Positions 40,736-49,203 of a DNA stretch of 64,000 nucleotides are shown here, piece after piece. How positions within the stretch are numbered: the stretch's first letter is position 1; every line of letters starts with the position of its first letter. A program made the position numbers and the translations under genes. A model generated the notes under the pieces. That model was not told the DNA's origin and did not search any database. It saw only the letters and a list, made by a program, of their open reading frames with translations. The stretch is from Actinomyces israelii DSM 43320 (GTDB taxonomy: Bacteria > Actinomycetota > Actinomycetes > Actinomycetales > Actinomycetaceae). The stretch spans positions 1-64,000 of the forward strand of contig NZ_JONS01000023.1 in assembly GCF_000711965.1 (NCBI RefSeq), given 5' to 3'.

Positions 40736-40975
40736 ATGAGCACGGCACGCACGATCAAGGTCGGTCTCGCCGCCCCGACCTGCCCGCACGACCACTGGAC
40801 CGAAGACATCGTCACAAGCCGGGACGAGCGGATCAGCGTACGGAACAGCCACGGCAGCGGTCCCGACGGCGCCTCGCTCTTCCCGCGAGTCCCGGGGCGC
40901 CCAGCCGCATCAGCGCACGAGCGAGCGCACCGGGTGCCGCATGCGGCACCGACCCGGGCGCATGGACTCGTCTGA
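40736..40975 (+). pseudogene. Possible degraded gene start (oxidoreductase-like N-terminus)
   Basis: An ATG frame reads STARTIKVGLAAPTCPHDHW then TEDIVTS, which looks like the first strand and His-rich turn of sugar-related oxidoreductases. After about 30 residues it becomes low-quality Arg/Pro/Ala sequence. There is no good ribosome site. It may be the stub of a gene deleted from the end of the fructan locus. Weak evidence. Confidence 0.2.
40933..40950. terminator. 18-bp perfect palindrome between convergent genes
   Basis: GGTGCCGCATGCGGCACC, without spacer, flanked by further CGGG/CCCG. It lies between the ends of the plus-strand sugar locus and the minus-strand defence module, so it may act as a terminator or a protein site. 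Confidence 0.4.
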
Positions 40976-41108
40976 CGCGTATGAGCGGTGCGGGACTGCC
41001 ACCACCTGAGACGGACACAGTCCCGCGCTGCTCTCCTGCGCCCACCAGCATCCAGCACCCGACTGGAGAAACCCCGCACCGGGCGACGTGACCGGATCCT
41101 CACCCGCC

Positions 41109-41768
41109 TCACTCTTCCTCCGAGTCGCGGGGTACCCACCCCCGAGCCCGCGCCCGCTCATCCAGGTAGGCAATGAGAAGCGGCAGCTGCGAGGAGCGCT
41201 CCACGGGCCAAACGTCGTCATTGCGCTCATCACCGAGGAACTGGAGTTCCTGTCGGCAAGCATCCTCGGTCCGTCTAATCAGCCACTTTGGGATCTCTTC
41301 TCCTTTCTTGTAAGCACTCCACTGCTCCTTGACGAGCCGGAGAGCCTCCCCGCGGCTCGTCGGCCGCGACGGCTTGTCGAGGTGCTGCAGAAGCCACCCC
41401 TCGATCGACACCGCCTGAAGCGCGCTCCTATGGTGATCCGCTTCCCGCCACTTCTCAAGCAACTTGCGATGCACCTCATTCTCATCGACATCGCACACCA
41501 CCCAGATCGTTATCTTAGGACGACCCTCGGGCTCCGCACGCCTAGCCTTATCCAACAGGTCCTTGAGAGAGGTCCGGGAACCCGAACCGGAATGGTGCCA
41601 CCGCGGAGCGAACACACGAGGGTACCGGTAGTCCAGCAGCGCCTGCAGGTAGGACTTCTCCGTCGCGCCCTCGACGATAAGGTCGATGACTTCACGAGGC
41701 TGTCTGACGCCCGTTGCCCGTGCGCCTCGCCGCTGGTCCTTCGGCGACGTCCTGCGCCTCTTCCCCAC
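41109..41768 (-). CDS. RloB-like Toprim-fold protein of a two-gene defence module
   Basis: A 219-residue protein. VIDLIVEGATEKSYLQALLDY carries the Toprim glutamate, and ITIWVVCDVDENEVHRKLLE the DxD motif, the layout of RloB/OLD-type Toprim nucleases. SIEGWLLQHLD is another family-like segment. It begins with GTG after GAGGAG, 9 bases after the stop of the ATPase gene. In RloAB, AbiL and PARIS-type systems an AAA ATPase holds or triggers such a Toprim effector during phage infection. Which subtype this is cannot be settled by eye. Confidence 0.75.
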   Translation of the reverse strand: MGKRRRTSPKDQRRGARATGVRQPREVIDLIVEGATEKSYLQALLDYRYPRVFAPRWHHSGSGSRTSLKDLLDKARRAEPEGRPKITIWVVCDVDENEVHRKLLEKWREADHHRSALQAVSIEGWLLQHLDKPSRPTSRGEALRLVKEQWSAYKKGEEIPKWLIRRTEDACRQELQFLGDERNDDVWPVERSSQLPLLIAYLDERARARGWVPRDSEEE

Positions 41769-41777
41769 AACTCCTCC

Positions 41778-43106
41778 TCACACCCGGGGGACGCCGCCGA
41801 TGCGGCCAGACATGTAGAAGCCCAGGAGATCAGCGTCCTTCCTCACCCCGGCGTCCGCGAAGTCCGAGACCCGCGTCAGCTCGGACTGCCCGTCCACCTT
41901 GTCGGCCAGCCAGATCTCGTCACGGCGCAGCAGATCGGCGCGCATGAGCTGGATCTCATGCGTCGTGAAGATGAGCTGGCGGCGATCCCCTGGCCCCAGC
42001 CCGTCGAGGAAGGAGGCGATGAGCTCCTCCGTGAGCCTGGGGTGCATGGAGTTCTCCAGCTCGTCCACCACGAAGACGCTCCGCTCGTCCACCTCCCGCA
42101 GTTGGAAGAGGATCGGCAGGAGGTTCATGAAGCGCCGCGTCCCGTCAGACTCCTCCCGCAGAGGCAGGCTGAAGGAGCGCCGGTCGTCCGCTCCCGGCCC
42201 TGTCTCCGTCTCATGGTGGGCCACGAGCCGCCGCACCACCGGCTCCCCGTCATCGTCAACAGTCAGGAGTGCATGGTCGCCGTCGCTCGTCGCGAGCATG
42301 ACCGTGCCACCCGTGTCCCGCAAGGATTCGATGAGCCTGTCCACCTCACCGCCGGGAATCGACAGGGCTCCGACGCGCATGTCCTCAAAATCCAGTCTGG
42401 AGATACCCGTGTCCGCTCGCGTCAGACCGGCGTTCATCGCGTCGGCGAAGACGGCGTCGACATCCAGCCGGCTCGGCAGGTGCACGTACTCGGCCCCCGG
42501 GTGGATGACCGTGAGATGTCGGGCGAACCAGTTGTAGGCGAGACCCACGGCGCCCTGAGACTCCGCCCCGAGCACGCCCAGGAAGGTCTCGTTGCCCGCA
42601 ATGACCGTCTTGTGCGCGTTCGCCTTCGGGTCCTCGTCAAGGTCCCCGTACAGCTCGATCCCGTTCTCGTCACGCTCGAAGAGGACCTCCTCGGTACGGG
42701 AGCGCACCTCGATGAGGGACTCGCGGTGGATGCGGCGCCGGTCGGCGACGACGTCGTACAGGAACACGCGGTCCTCGACCGCCCCGCCCGGCCCGGGGGC
42801 GCCGGCGACGAACTCGACGGTGAACGCCGTAGGCTCACCCACGCCCTTGAGGAGGTGGGGCGTCAGCCGCAGCATCGCCCCGACGGGCCTCGCCTCGAGG
42901 ACGAGGCCCCGCAGCGCCTCCAGCGCGTCGACGAGCGTGGACTTCCCGGAGGCGTTCGCCCCGTAGATCGCGGCGACCGGCAGGATCCGGGAGCGGCCGA
43001 CCCTCGCCAGACGCTCGCCGTGGCGGCGCTCACGCGTCGCCACCATCGTGAACTCGACGGGCTCGTAGTAGGACTTCCAGTTCCGGACTCGCAGGTACCG
43101 CAGCAT
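41778..43106 (-). CDS. AAA15/RloA-like ATPase of a two-gene defence module
   Basis: A 442-residue SMC/ABC-like ATPase. LRYLRVRNWKSYYEPVEFTM is the N-terminal strand; AAIYGANASGKSTLVDALEAL is Walker A. After a long insert come LLPILFQLREVDERSVFVVDELENSMHPRLTEELIASFLDGLG (Walker B DELE) and RQLIFTTHEIQLMRADLLRRDEIWL (H-loop). This is the AAA_15/AAA_21 pattern of RloA and AbiL/PARIS ATPases. ATG 43106 has AGGAGG 6 bases upstream. An imperfect palindrome overlaps its predicted transcription start, suggesting repression. Confidence 0.8.
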   Translation of the reverse strand: MLRYLRVRNWKSYYEPVEFTMVATRERRHGERLARVGRSRILPVAAIYGANASGKSTLVDALEALRGLVLEARPVGAMLRLTPHLLKGVGEPTAFTVEFVAGAPGPGGAVEDRVFLYDVVADRRRIHRESLIEVRSRTEEVLFERDENGIELYGDLDEDPKANAHKTVIAGNETFLGVLGAESQGAVGLAYNWFARHLTVIHPGAEYVHLPSRLDVDAVFADAMNAGLTRADTGISRLDFEDMRVGALSIPGGEVDRLIESLRDTGGTVMLATSDGDHALLTVDDDGEPVVRRLVAHHETETGPGADDRRSFSLPLREESDGTRRFMNLLPILFQLREVDERSVFVVDELENSMHPRLTEELIASFLDGLGPGDRRQLIFTTHEIQLMRADLLRRDEIWLADKVDGQSELTRVSDFADAGVRKDADLLGFYMSGRIGGVPRV

Positions 43107-43125
43107 CGCCAGCCTCCTGTCCAAA

Positions 43126-43152
43126 TGACGCAGACTTTCTGCATCAAATGTA
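43126..43152 (-). promoter_or_regulatory. Promoter and candidate operator of the defence module
   Basis: A -10-like TACATT reads on the minus strand at 43152-43147. Directly downstream, 43126-43146 is a palindrome with arms TGAcGCAGA and TCTGCaTCA around CTT, mismatched at one pair. A repressor bound there would cover the start point. Confidence 0.5.
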
Positions 43153-43183
43153 CCTCATGGAGGGTGCCGGGCCTACCCTGCGC

Positions 43184-43939
43184 TCAGCCCTCGAAGGACA
43201 GGATGCGCATGCGCCGCGTGGAGGACAGGCAGGCACCGAGCACCGCGGCGAGGCAGACGACCACCACGCCCGCCGTCGTCGGCTCGACCCGCCCGGCCAG
43301 ACCGTCCCGGGCCAGCTCCACGAGGTAGGTCATCGGGTTGACCGTCCCCAGGGCCCGCAGGGCGGTGGGTGCCGCGGCCAGGTCGTAGAACACCGGAGCG
43401 GCGAAGGAGACGGGCAGGACGATAACCGACAGGACGAGATCGCGTGTCTGATAGCTCTTGATGACCGCGGTGAGGCAGTAGCCGAAGCCCGTCCAGAACA
43501 GCGCGGCGGGCAGGCTGAGCAGGACGAGGAGGGGGATCTCGACCAGGCGCGCCGCCCCGAGGGCCGCGGCCACCAGGCCCAGGACGCCGGCCTGGGCGGC
43601 GACGATGAGCAGGTGCGGGGCGAAGGAGCCGAGCAGGTAGGCGCTGCCGGGCACCCCGGAGTGGAGCTTGAGGGCGGCCAGGCCCCAGCGGCGCTCGGCG
43701 ACGAGCCGGGCCACCACCCGGTTGAGGCCGGAGGAGGCCTGCATGGCGGCCACTCCCGGCAGGACGAAGCGCAGGTACTCCGCGCCTCCCCCGACGGCGG
43801 AGGCCATGCCCACGGCCAGGAGCAGGAAGTAGCACAGCGGCGAGACCATGAGGGCGATCCAGCGCCTCCAGGAGCCGAGCTCCGCGGCGCCGGCCTCGAT
43901 GCGGAACATGGTCGCCAGCGAGGAGATCCAGTCAGCCAA
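43184..43939 (-). CDS. ABC-2 type transporter permease
   Basis: A 251-residue membrane protein with six hydrophobic helices (WIALMVSPLCYFLLLAVGMA, LIVAAQAGVLGLVAAALGAA, LVLSVIVLPVSFAAPVFYDL and others) and a NPMTYLVELARDGLAG segment, the usual loop of ABC-2 exporters. It pairs with the ATPase gene upstream (8-base overlap of its start with the ATPase stop). The substrate is unknown; such small pairs export drugs, lipids or polysaccharides. Confidence 0.85.
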   Translation of the reverse strand: MADWISSLATMFRIEAGAAELGSWRRWIALMVSPLCYFLLLAVGMASAVGGGAEYLRFVLPGVAAMQASSGLNRVVARLVAERRWGLAALKLHSGVPGSAYLLGSFAPHLLIVAAQAGVLGLVAAALGAARLVEIPLLVLLSLPAALFWTGFGYCLTAVIKSYQTRDLVLSVIVLPVSFAAPVFYDLAAAPTALRALGTVNPMTYLVELARDGLAGRVEPTTAGVVVVCLAAVLGACLSSTRRMRILSFEG

Positions 43940-44834
43940 GGTCCACCTCCTTGAGAGCGACGGCGCGCAGCAGGTCGGCCATGCGCGGCGCGCTGCGCGT
44001 CACGGAGACGACGACGCCGCCCGCCCGGGCCAGGGAGTCCAGGAGCGGCGCGAGGCCGCCGTCGGAGACGTCGGCGAGGACGACGTCGCCCTCCAGGCGG
44101 GCGCCTGCGGGCGGCTGGAAGGCGGCCGGGAGGCTCCCCGGGGCGAGCTCGACCTCCCACTGGTCGGTGGCGGCCGCCGCCCGGGACAGGCCCTCGGCGG
44201 TGCCGGTGTAGAGGACGTGCCCGTGGTCGAGGACGACGACGTCGTCGATGAGTGGCTCCAGGGCGACGAAGTCGTGGGAGGAGATGAGCACGGCGGCGCC
44301 CTGGGCCGCGGCGGCGCGCAGGCGCTCGGTGAGGCGGTCCACGGAGGAGGCGTCCAGGCCCACGGTGGGCTCGTCGAGGAGCATGAGGTCGGCGCGCATG
44401 GCCAGGACGCGGGCGATCATGAGCCGCTGCTGCTGGCCGCCGGAGAGCACCTCGGGGGTCGAGTCCAGATCCACGCCGTCCAGGCCGACAGCGGAGATGG
44501 CCTCGTCCGCGGCCCTCCAGGCCTCGGCGCCGCGCAGGCCGGCCAGCCGGGCGCCGAGCCAGACATTGAGCCGGGTGGAGATGAACTAGTCGATCATGAG
44601 CCGCTGGGAGCACCAGCCCAGGCGCCCATAGCTGCGCTCCACGGCCCCTGCGGTGGGCTCCAGGACGTCGGCGAGCAGGTGGATGAGGGTGGACTTCCCG
44701 GCGCCGTTGTCACCCACGAGGCCGGCGACGCGGCCGGGCGCCAGCGTGATGCTCACGTCCTCCAGCGCCGGCCCCTCCGCCCCCGGATAGGTCATGCCCA
44801 GGCCGACGGCCCTGATCCGTGCGTCAGTGGTCAC
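43932..44834 (-). pseudogene. ABC exporter ATPase with an in-frame amber codon
   Basis: From GTG 44834 (AAGGGAA site) the frame encodes AVGLGMTYPGAEGPALEDVS, Walker A GDNGAGKST and LGWCSQRLMID, then TAG at 44588-44586. The same frame continues without shift: FISTRLNVWLGARLAGLRG, signature LSGGQQQRLMIARVLA, Walker B LMLLDEPTVG and H-loop SSHDF. Family sequences usually have Trp after MID, so TGG to TAG is the likely change. Without the stop it would be a normal 300-residue ATPase. The permease downstream is intact. Mutation, read error or readthrough cannot be told apart here. Confidence 0.85.
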
Positions 44835-44894
44835 TCTGTTCCCTTCCCTCGATCTCCATCGACGTCGTGTCGTCGCCTCGACGCCGCCGGGCGC

Positions 44895-44911
44895 AGGCGC
44901 GTCCCGCGCCT
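44895..44911 (-). terminator. Hairpin at the end of the nuo/polyprenyl-synthase operon
   Basis: AGGCGCG-TCC-CGCGCCT, a perfect 7-bp stem immediately after the synthase stop codon. Short, with no T-run. Confidence 0.35.
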
Positions 44912-46017
44912 CAGCTGGCGCGGTCCACGAGCAGTCGCGCGAACTGCTCCATGCCCTCGCGCACAAGGGCCACGCGCCGAGCCGCGTCGGCCAGGGCCGC
45001 CTCCCGCTCGGCCCCGCCCGCTCCTGCGGCGTCCAGGCGCTCGCGCGTCCCGGCCAGCACGGCGTCCTCCAGGCCCGCGAGCGCGCCCACCGCCTCACGG
45101 GCCCAGGTCATGGCCATCTCCCGCGTACGGGCCAGCACCGGGTGCAGGCGCAGCCGGGCGACGACGTCGGCGAGCACGGCGTCGTCGGCAAGGTTCCCGG
45201 TCGACAGCCGCGAGAGGATCGCCTGCCCGGCGGCGTCGAGCTCGCCCGCGGCCAGGGCCTTGCGCAGCAGGAGCACCGGCATGGTGTCCACGCCCTCGCG
45301 CAGGTCCGTCCCCGGGGTCTTGCCGGTGGTCTCGGAGTCGCCGGCGAGGTCGATGACGTCGTCGGCCAGCTGGAAGGCGACGCCGATCTTCTCGCCGAAC
45401 TCCTCCACGACGCCCTCGGTGGCGGCGCCGGCGCGGGTCAGCATGGCGCCGTAGCGGGCCGACACGGCGATCAGGGAGCCGGTCTTGTCGGCCAGGACCT
45501 GGATGTAGTGGTCGACGGGGTCGGTGCCGGCCGGGCGGGGCAGGGTCTCGTGGAGCTGGCCCATGCACAGGCGCTCGAAGGTCTTGGCGTGGGCGAGCAC
45601 CGCCCGCGGCCCGAGCGCCGCGACGAGCTGGGAGGCGCGCGCCACCAGCACGTCGCCGGTGAGGATCGCGGCCGAGTTGCCCCACACGGTCTGGGCGCTG
45701 GGGGCTCCGCGGCGCAGGGGCGCCTCGTCCATGACGTCGTCGTGGTAGAGCGTGGCGATGTGGGTGAGCTCGACGGCGACGCCGGCGTCGAGCACCTGCT
45801 CCCCCGCCGCCAGGGCGGTGTCGCCGAGCTGGGCGGTCAGGAGGGTCAGGACCGGCCGCAGCCGCTTGCCCCCGGCCTCGGCCAGGTGGGAGGTGGGCGG
45901 GTTGATGGTCTCGTCAGCGTTGGAGACGACCTCCAGCAGACGCGCCTCGACGGCGTCGAGGGCCGGGGTGATCCGGCCCTCGAGCTGCGGGGCGTTCAAG
46001 GGCAGCGATCCGATCAC
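44911..46017 (-). CDS. Trans-polyprenyl diphosphate synthase (menaquinone side chain)
   Basis: A 368-residue prenyl synthase: GGKRLRPVLTLLTAQLGD, first Asp-rich motif LYHDDVMDEAPLRRG, then GDVLVARASQLVA and the second motif FQLADDVIDLAGDSETTGK. It extends FPP or GPP with isopentenyl diphosphate to the long chain of menaquinone. GTG 46017 overlaps the nuoN stop by 4 bases, so it is the last gene of the nuo operon. With the reductase at the other end it brackets complex I with quinone genes. Chain length is not readable. Confidence 0.93.
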   Translation of the reverse strand: MIGSLPLNAPQLEGRITPALDAVEARLLEVVSNADETINPPTSHLAEAGGKRLRPVLTLLTAQLGDTALAAGEQVLDAGVAVELTHIATLYHDDVMDEAPLRRGAPSAQTVWGNSAAILTGDVLVARASQLVAALGPRAVLAHAKTFERLCMGQLHETLPRPAGTDPVDHYIQVLADKTGSLIAVSARYGAMLTRAGAATEGVVEEFGEKIGVAFQLADDVIDLAGDSETTGKTPGTDLREGVDTMPVLLLRKALAAGELDAAGQAILSRLSTGNLADDAVLADVVARLRLHPVLARTREMAMTWAREAVGALAGLEDAVLAGTRERLDAAGAGGAEREAALADAARRVALVREGMEQFARLLVDRAS

Positions 46018-47603
46018 GGCAGGAGCATAGCGGCGCGGCCCAGGAGCGTGAGCACGACCTGCGGCAGCACGCCGAGCGCCACCGTGACGAAGACCGCCAC
46101 GGTGATGGCGGCGCCCGACGGGCCCATCGACCCCACGACGACCACCCGGCCCTGCTCGGGCTCGCGGAAGAACATGAGGACCACCAGGCGCATGTAGAAG
46201 AACGCGGTGATGGCCGAGGAGACGACCGCGGCGATCACCAGCCACAGGGCGCCGCCGCTGATACCGGCGACGAACAGCTCGAACTTGGCGATGAAGCCCG
46301 CCGTCAGCGGGACGCCCGCGAAGGACAGCAGGAACACCGTCATGGCGCCAGCGAGCCACGGGCTGCGCCGCCCCAGGCCCGCGAAGGCCTCGAGGTCGGT
46401 GGCCTCGGCGCCCGCCGCGCCGTCGCGGCCCGCGCGCACCAGGGTGACGACGCCGAATGCGCCCACGGTGGCCGCGCCGTAGGCGAGGGCGTAGAGCAGC
46501 AGAGCGCTGATGGCGACCCCGTTGAGGGCGATGATGCCGATGAGCATGTAGCCGGCGTGCGCGATCGCCGAGTAGGCGAGCATGCGCTTGACGTCGCTCT
46601 GGACGACGCCGACGACGGTGCCCACCGCCATGGTCAGGATGGCGACGGTCCACAGGAACGGGGCCATGTCCCACCCGAAGGCGCCACCGACCAGGTAGTA
46701 GAAGCGCACGAGGGCCAGGAAGGCGGTGGCCTTGACCCCGGCGGCCATGAAGCCGGTGACCGGGGTGGGCGCGCCCTGGTAGACGTCGGGGCTCCAGGCG
46801 TGGAAGGGCGCGGCGGCGGTCTTGAACAGCAGGCCCACGGTCACCAGGGCCACGCCCGCCAGGCCGAGCCAGTCCATGTCGAGCACGCCGCCGGCCGCGA
46901 GCGCGCCGGCCACCGAGGTGTAGGACACCGAGCCGGACAGCCCGTACAGGAAGGCCGAGCCCAGCAGGAGGAAGGCCGAGGCGAAGGCTCCCAGCACGAA
47001 GTACTTCAGCGCCGCCTCCTGGCTCAGCAGCCGGCGGTGGCGGGCGGCGGCCGCCATGATGTACAGCGGCAGCGAGACCAGCTCGAGCACCACGAACAGG
47101 GCGATGAAGTTGTTGACCATGGGGAAGAGCATCATGCCGGCCAGGGAGAACAGCATGAGCGGGAAGACCTCGGTGGCCGTCCAGCCGTGGTGGAGGGACT
47201 CGGTCTCCTCCGCGCTGCCGGGGCGGTCGGCGGCCTGGGCGGCGAAGGCCCCGTCGCCGGCGGTGGTGCGGTCGGCCATGACCAGCACGGACAGCAGCCC
47301 AATGACGAGCATAATGCCCTGCGCGGCCACCGCGAAGGGGTCCTCGCTGATCCCCGAGGCCAGCACGCGCCCCGACGGCGAGACCTGGCCCGTGCCGGGG
47401 TCCTGCGGGAGGACCTGCTCCCAGCGCAGCACGAAGGCGACGCCGGAGCCGAGGATGGCCAGCACGGACAGGCCCGCCTGCACCGGCAGCCGCCCCCTGC
47501 GCGGCACGAAGGCCTCGATGAGGACGCCGAGCACGCCGGCCCCCAGGATGATGAGAACCGGGGCGAGGCCCGCCCACTCAATAGTCGGAACGGTGAAGCT
47601 CAC
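46014..47603 (-). CDS. nuoN: NADH-quinone oxidoreductase subunit N
   Basis: A 529-residue antiporter-like membrane subunit of complex I with about 14 helices. Diagnostic parts are FIALFVVLELVSLPLYIMAA (the TM5 glutamate), LKYFVLGAFASAFLLLGSA, FKTAAAPFHAWSPDVYQGAPTPVTGFM (TM7 Lys and HAW loop) and VKRMLAYSAIAHAGYML. It begins with GTG overlapping the nuoM stop (GTGA). A Gly/Ala/Asp-rich loop at about residues 117-140 is longer than usual. Confidence 0.95.
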   Translation of the reverse strand: MSFTVPTIEWAGLAPVLIILGAGVLGVLIEAFVPRRGRLPVQAGLSVLAILGSGVAFVLRWEQVLPQDPGTGQVSPSGRVLASGISEDPFAVAAQGIMLVIGLLSVLVMADRTTAGDGAFAAQAADRPGSAEETESLHHGWTATEVFPLMLFSLAGMMLFPMVNNFIALFVVLELVSLPLYIMAAAARHRRLLSQEAALKYFVLGAFASAFLLLGSAFLYGLSGSVSYTSVAGALAAGGVLDMDWLGLAGVALVTVGLLFKTAAAPFHAWSPDVYQGAPTPVTGFMAAGVKATAFLALVRFYYLVGGAFGWDMAPFLWTVAILTMAVGTVVGVVQSDVKRMLAYSAIAHAGYMLIGIIALNGVAISALLLYALAYGAATVGAFGVVTLVRAGRDGAAGAEATDLEAFAGLGRRSPWLAGAMTVFLLSFAGVPLTAGFIAKFELFVAGISGGALWLVIAAVVSSAITAFFYMRLVVLMFFREPEQGRVVVVGSMGPSGAAITVAVFVTVALGVLPQVVLTLLGRAAMLLP

Positions 47604-49189
47604 TTGCTGGTCCCTTCCGTGACGGTGGGGGCGGGGTGCGCGCTCGCGTCGGCCGGGGCCGGCAGGGCGGCCGGCCGATCGGGGCCCGTGCTCGTGGCGG
47701 CCGCCGTCTGCTCGGCGACGCCGTCGAGAATGTCGGTGAGCACGCCCGGGACCAGGCCCAGGGCGAGCATCGCGGCGATGACGGGCACCAGGACGAGCCT
47801 CTCGCGCGCGTCCAGGTCGGCGCTGCCGACGCGCTCGGGCGCGGGCGCCCCGGTGAAGACGCGCTGGTAGGGCAGGAGCACGTAGACGGCGGCGATGACC
47901 ACGCCGGCCACGGCGACGACGCCGAGGGGGACGGACCGGGAGAAGGCGCCGGTGAGCACCATCCACTCCGGGACGAATCCGCTCAGGCCCGGCAGGGCGA
48001 TGGAGGCCAGGCCGGAGACCAGGAAGGTGCCGGCCACCAGCGGCATCACCCGGGCCATGCCGCCGAGCTCGCTGATGGCGACCGTGCCGGTGCGCCGGGC
48101 GAGGAAGCCGGTGGTGAGGTAGAGGCCGGCGATGGACAGCCCGTGGGCGACCATGTAGACCATGGCGCCGGTGGCGGCGACCCGGCTGCCGATGAAGATG
48201 CCCAGCACCATGAAGCCGAAGTGGCTGATCGAGGTGTAGGAGATGAGCCGGTAGAGGTTGTCCTGGCCGATGGCGGCCAGTCCCCCGTAGATGATCCCGA
48301 CGACGGCCGCCACGAGCAGGACCGGGGCGGCCCAGGCGGACGCCTCGGGGAAGAGCGGCAGGACCAGGGCGATCATGCCGTAGGTGCCGATCTTGTCCAG
48401 GACGCCGATCAGGAGGACCGAGGTGCCCGGGGTGGCCTGCTCGGCGGTGTCGGGCAGCCAGGTGTGCAACGGCACCATCGGGGCCTTGATGGCGAAGGCG
48501 ACCATGAAGGACGCGAAGATCCAGCGGGCCGCCGCCGGCGGGGCGGTGACGGCCCCGGCCATGGACTCGATGAGGTAGCCGGTCGGGGTGTGCGGGCCGT
48601 AGAAGTACAGGGCGACCACGCCGATGAGCATGACCAGCCCGCCGGCCAGCGAGTACAGGAGGAACTTCAGGGCGGCGCGCCGGCGGTCCGGCCCGCCGAA
48701 GCGGCCGATGAGGAAGTACACCGGGATGAGCATGGCCTCGAAGCACACGTAGAACAGGAAGACGTCGCGGGCGCTGAAGATGACGACCATGAAGGCCTCC
48801 AGCACCAGCACCAGCGCCGTGAAGGCGCCCTGGCGGTCGGCGGCCACCTCGCCCCAGCTGGCGAGCAGGACCACCGGCATGAGGAAGGCGGCCAGCAGCA
48901 GCATGGCCAGGCCGAGGCCGTTGACGCCCAGGGCCCAGGAGACGCCCAGGACGGGGATCCACGGGCGGGTCTCGGCGAGCTGGACGGTGGCGGCGCGGCC
49001 CGTGTCGAACAGGGTCAGCGCCCAGACGCCGACGCCGAGCGCGCCCAGGGAGAAGACGAGGCCGACGGCGCGCGCCAGGGCGCGCAGCGGGGGCAGGAGC
49101 CACAGGAGCAGCGCCCCGGCGAGCGGGACGAGCACCATGACGGTCAGCACGGGGGCCGGACCGGGGACGGATGCGGTAATGGGCGGCAT
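47600..49189 (-). CDS. nuoM: NADH-quinone oxidoreductase subunit M
   Basis: A 529-residue proton-pumping subunit. FYVCFEAMLIPVYFLIGRFGG carries the essential TM5 glutamate; MVAFAIKAPMVPLHTWLPDTAEQATPGTSVLLIGVLDKIGTYG has the TM7 lysine and the discontinuous helix; LISYTSISHFGFMVLGIF follows. The Ala/Pro tail after residue 500 is atypical. ATG 49189 with an AGAGGA site, 14 bases after nuoL. Confidence 0.96.
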   Translation of the reverse strand: MPPITASVPGPAPVLTVMVLVPLAGALLLWLLPPLRALARAVGLVFSLGALGVGVWALTLFDTGRAATVQLAETRPWIPVLGVSWALGVNGLGLAMLLLAAFLMPVVLLASWGEVAADRQGAFTALVLVLEAFMVVIFSARDVFLFYVCFEAMLIPVYFLIGRFGGPDRRRAALKFLLYSLAGGLVMLIGVVALYFYGPHTPTGYLIESMAGAVTAPPAAARWIFASFMVAFAIKAPMVPLHTWLPDTAEQATPGTSVLLIGVLDKIGTYGMIALVLPLFPEASAWAAPVLLVAAVVGIIYGGLAAIGQDNLYRLISYTSISHFGFMVLGIFIGSRVAATGAMVYMVAHGLSIAGLYLTTGFLARRTGTVAISELGGMARVMPLVAGTFLVSGLASIALPGLSGFVPEWMVLTGAFSRSVPLGVVAVAGVVIAAVYVLLPYQRVFTGAPAPERVGSADLDARERLVLVPVIAAMLALGLVPGVLTDILDGVAEQTAAATSTGPDRPAALPAPADASAHPAPTVTEGTSK

Positions 49190-49203
49190 GTGGTCGTGTC
49201 CTC

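Larger units (their letters stand above)
40685..41108. other. Intergenic region (424 bp) between GH91 copy 2 and the RloB-like gene
   Basis: It contains a weak ORF at 40736-40975 and an 18-bp palindrome at 40933-40950; otherwise nothing is visible. Confidence 0.55.

Noticed and set aside
44586-44588. Amber codon read as pyrrolysine
   Set aside because: No pyl genes are present, and the family residue at this place is Trp, one base from TAG.
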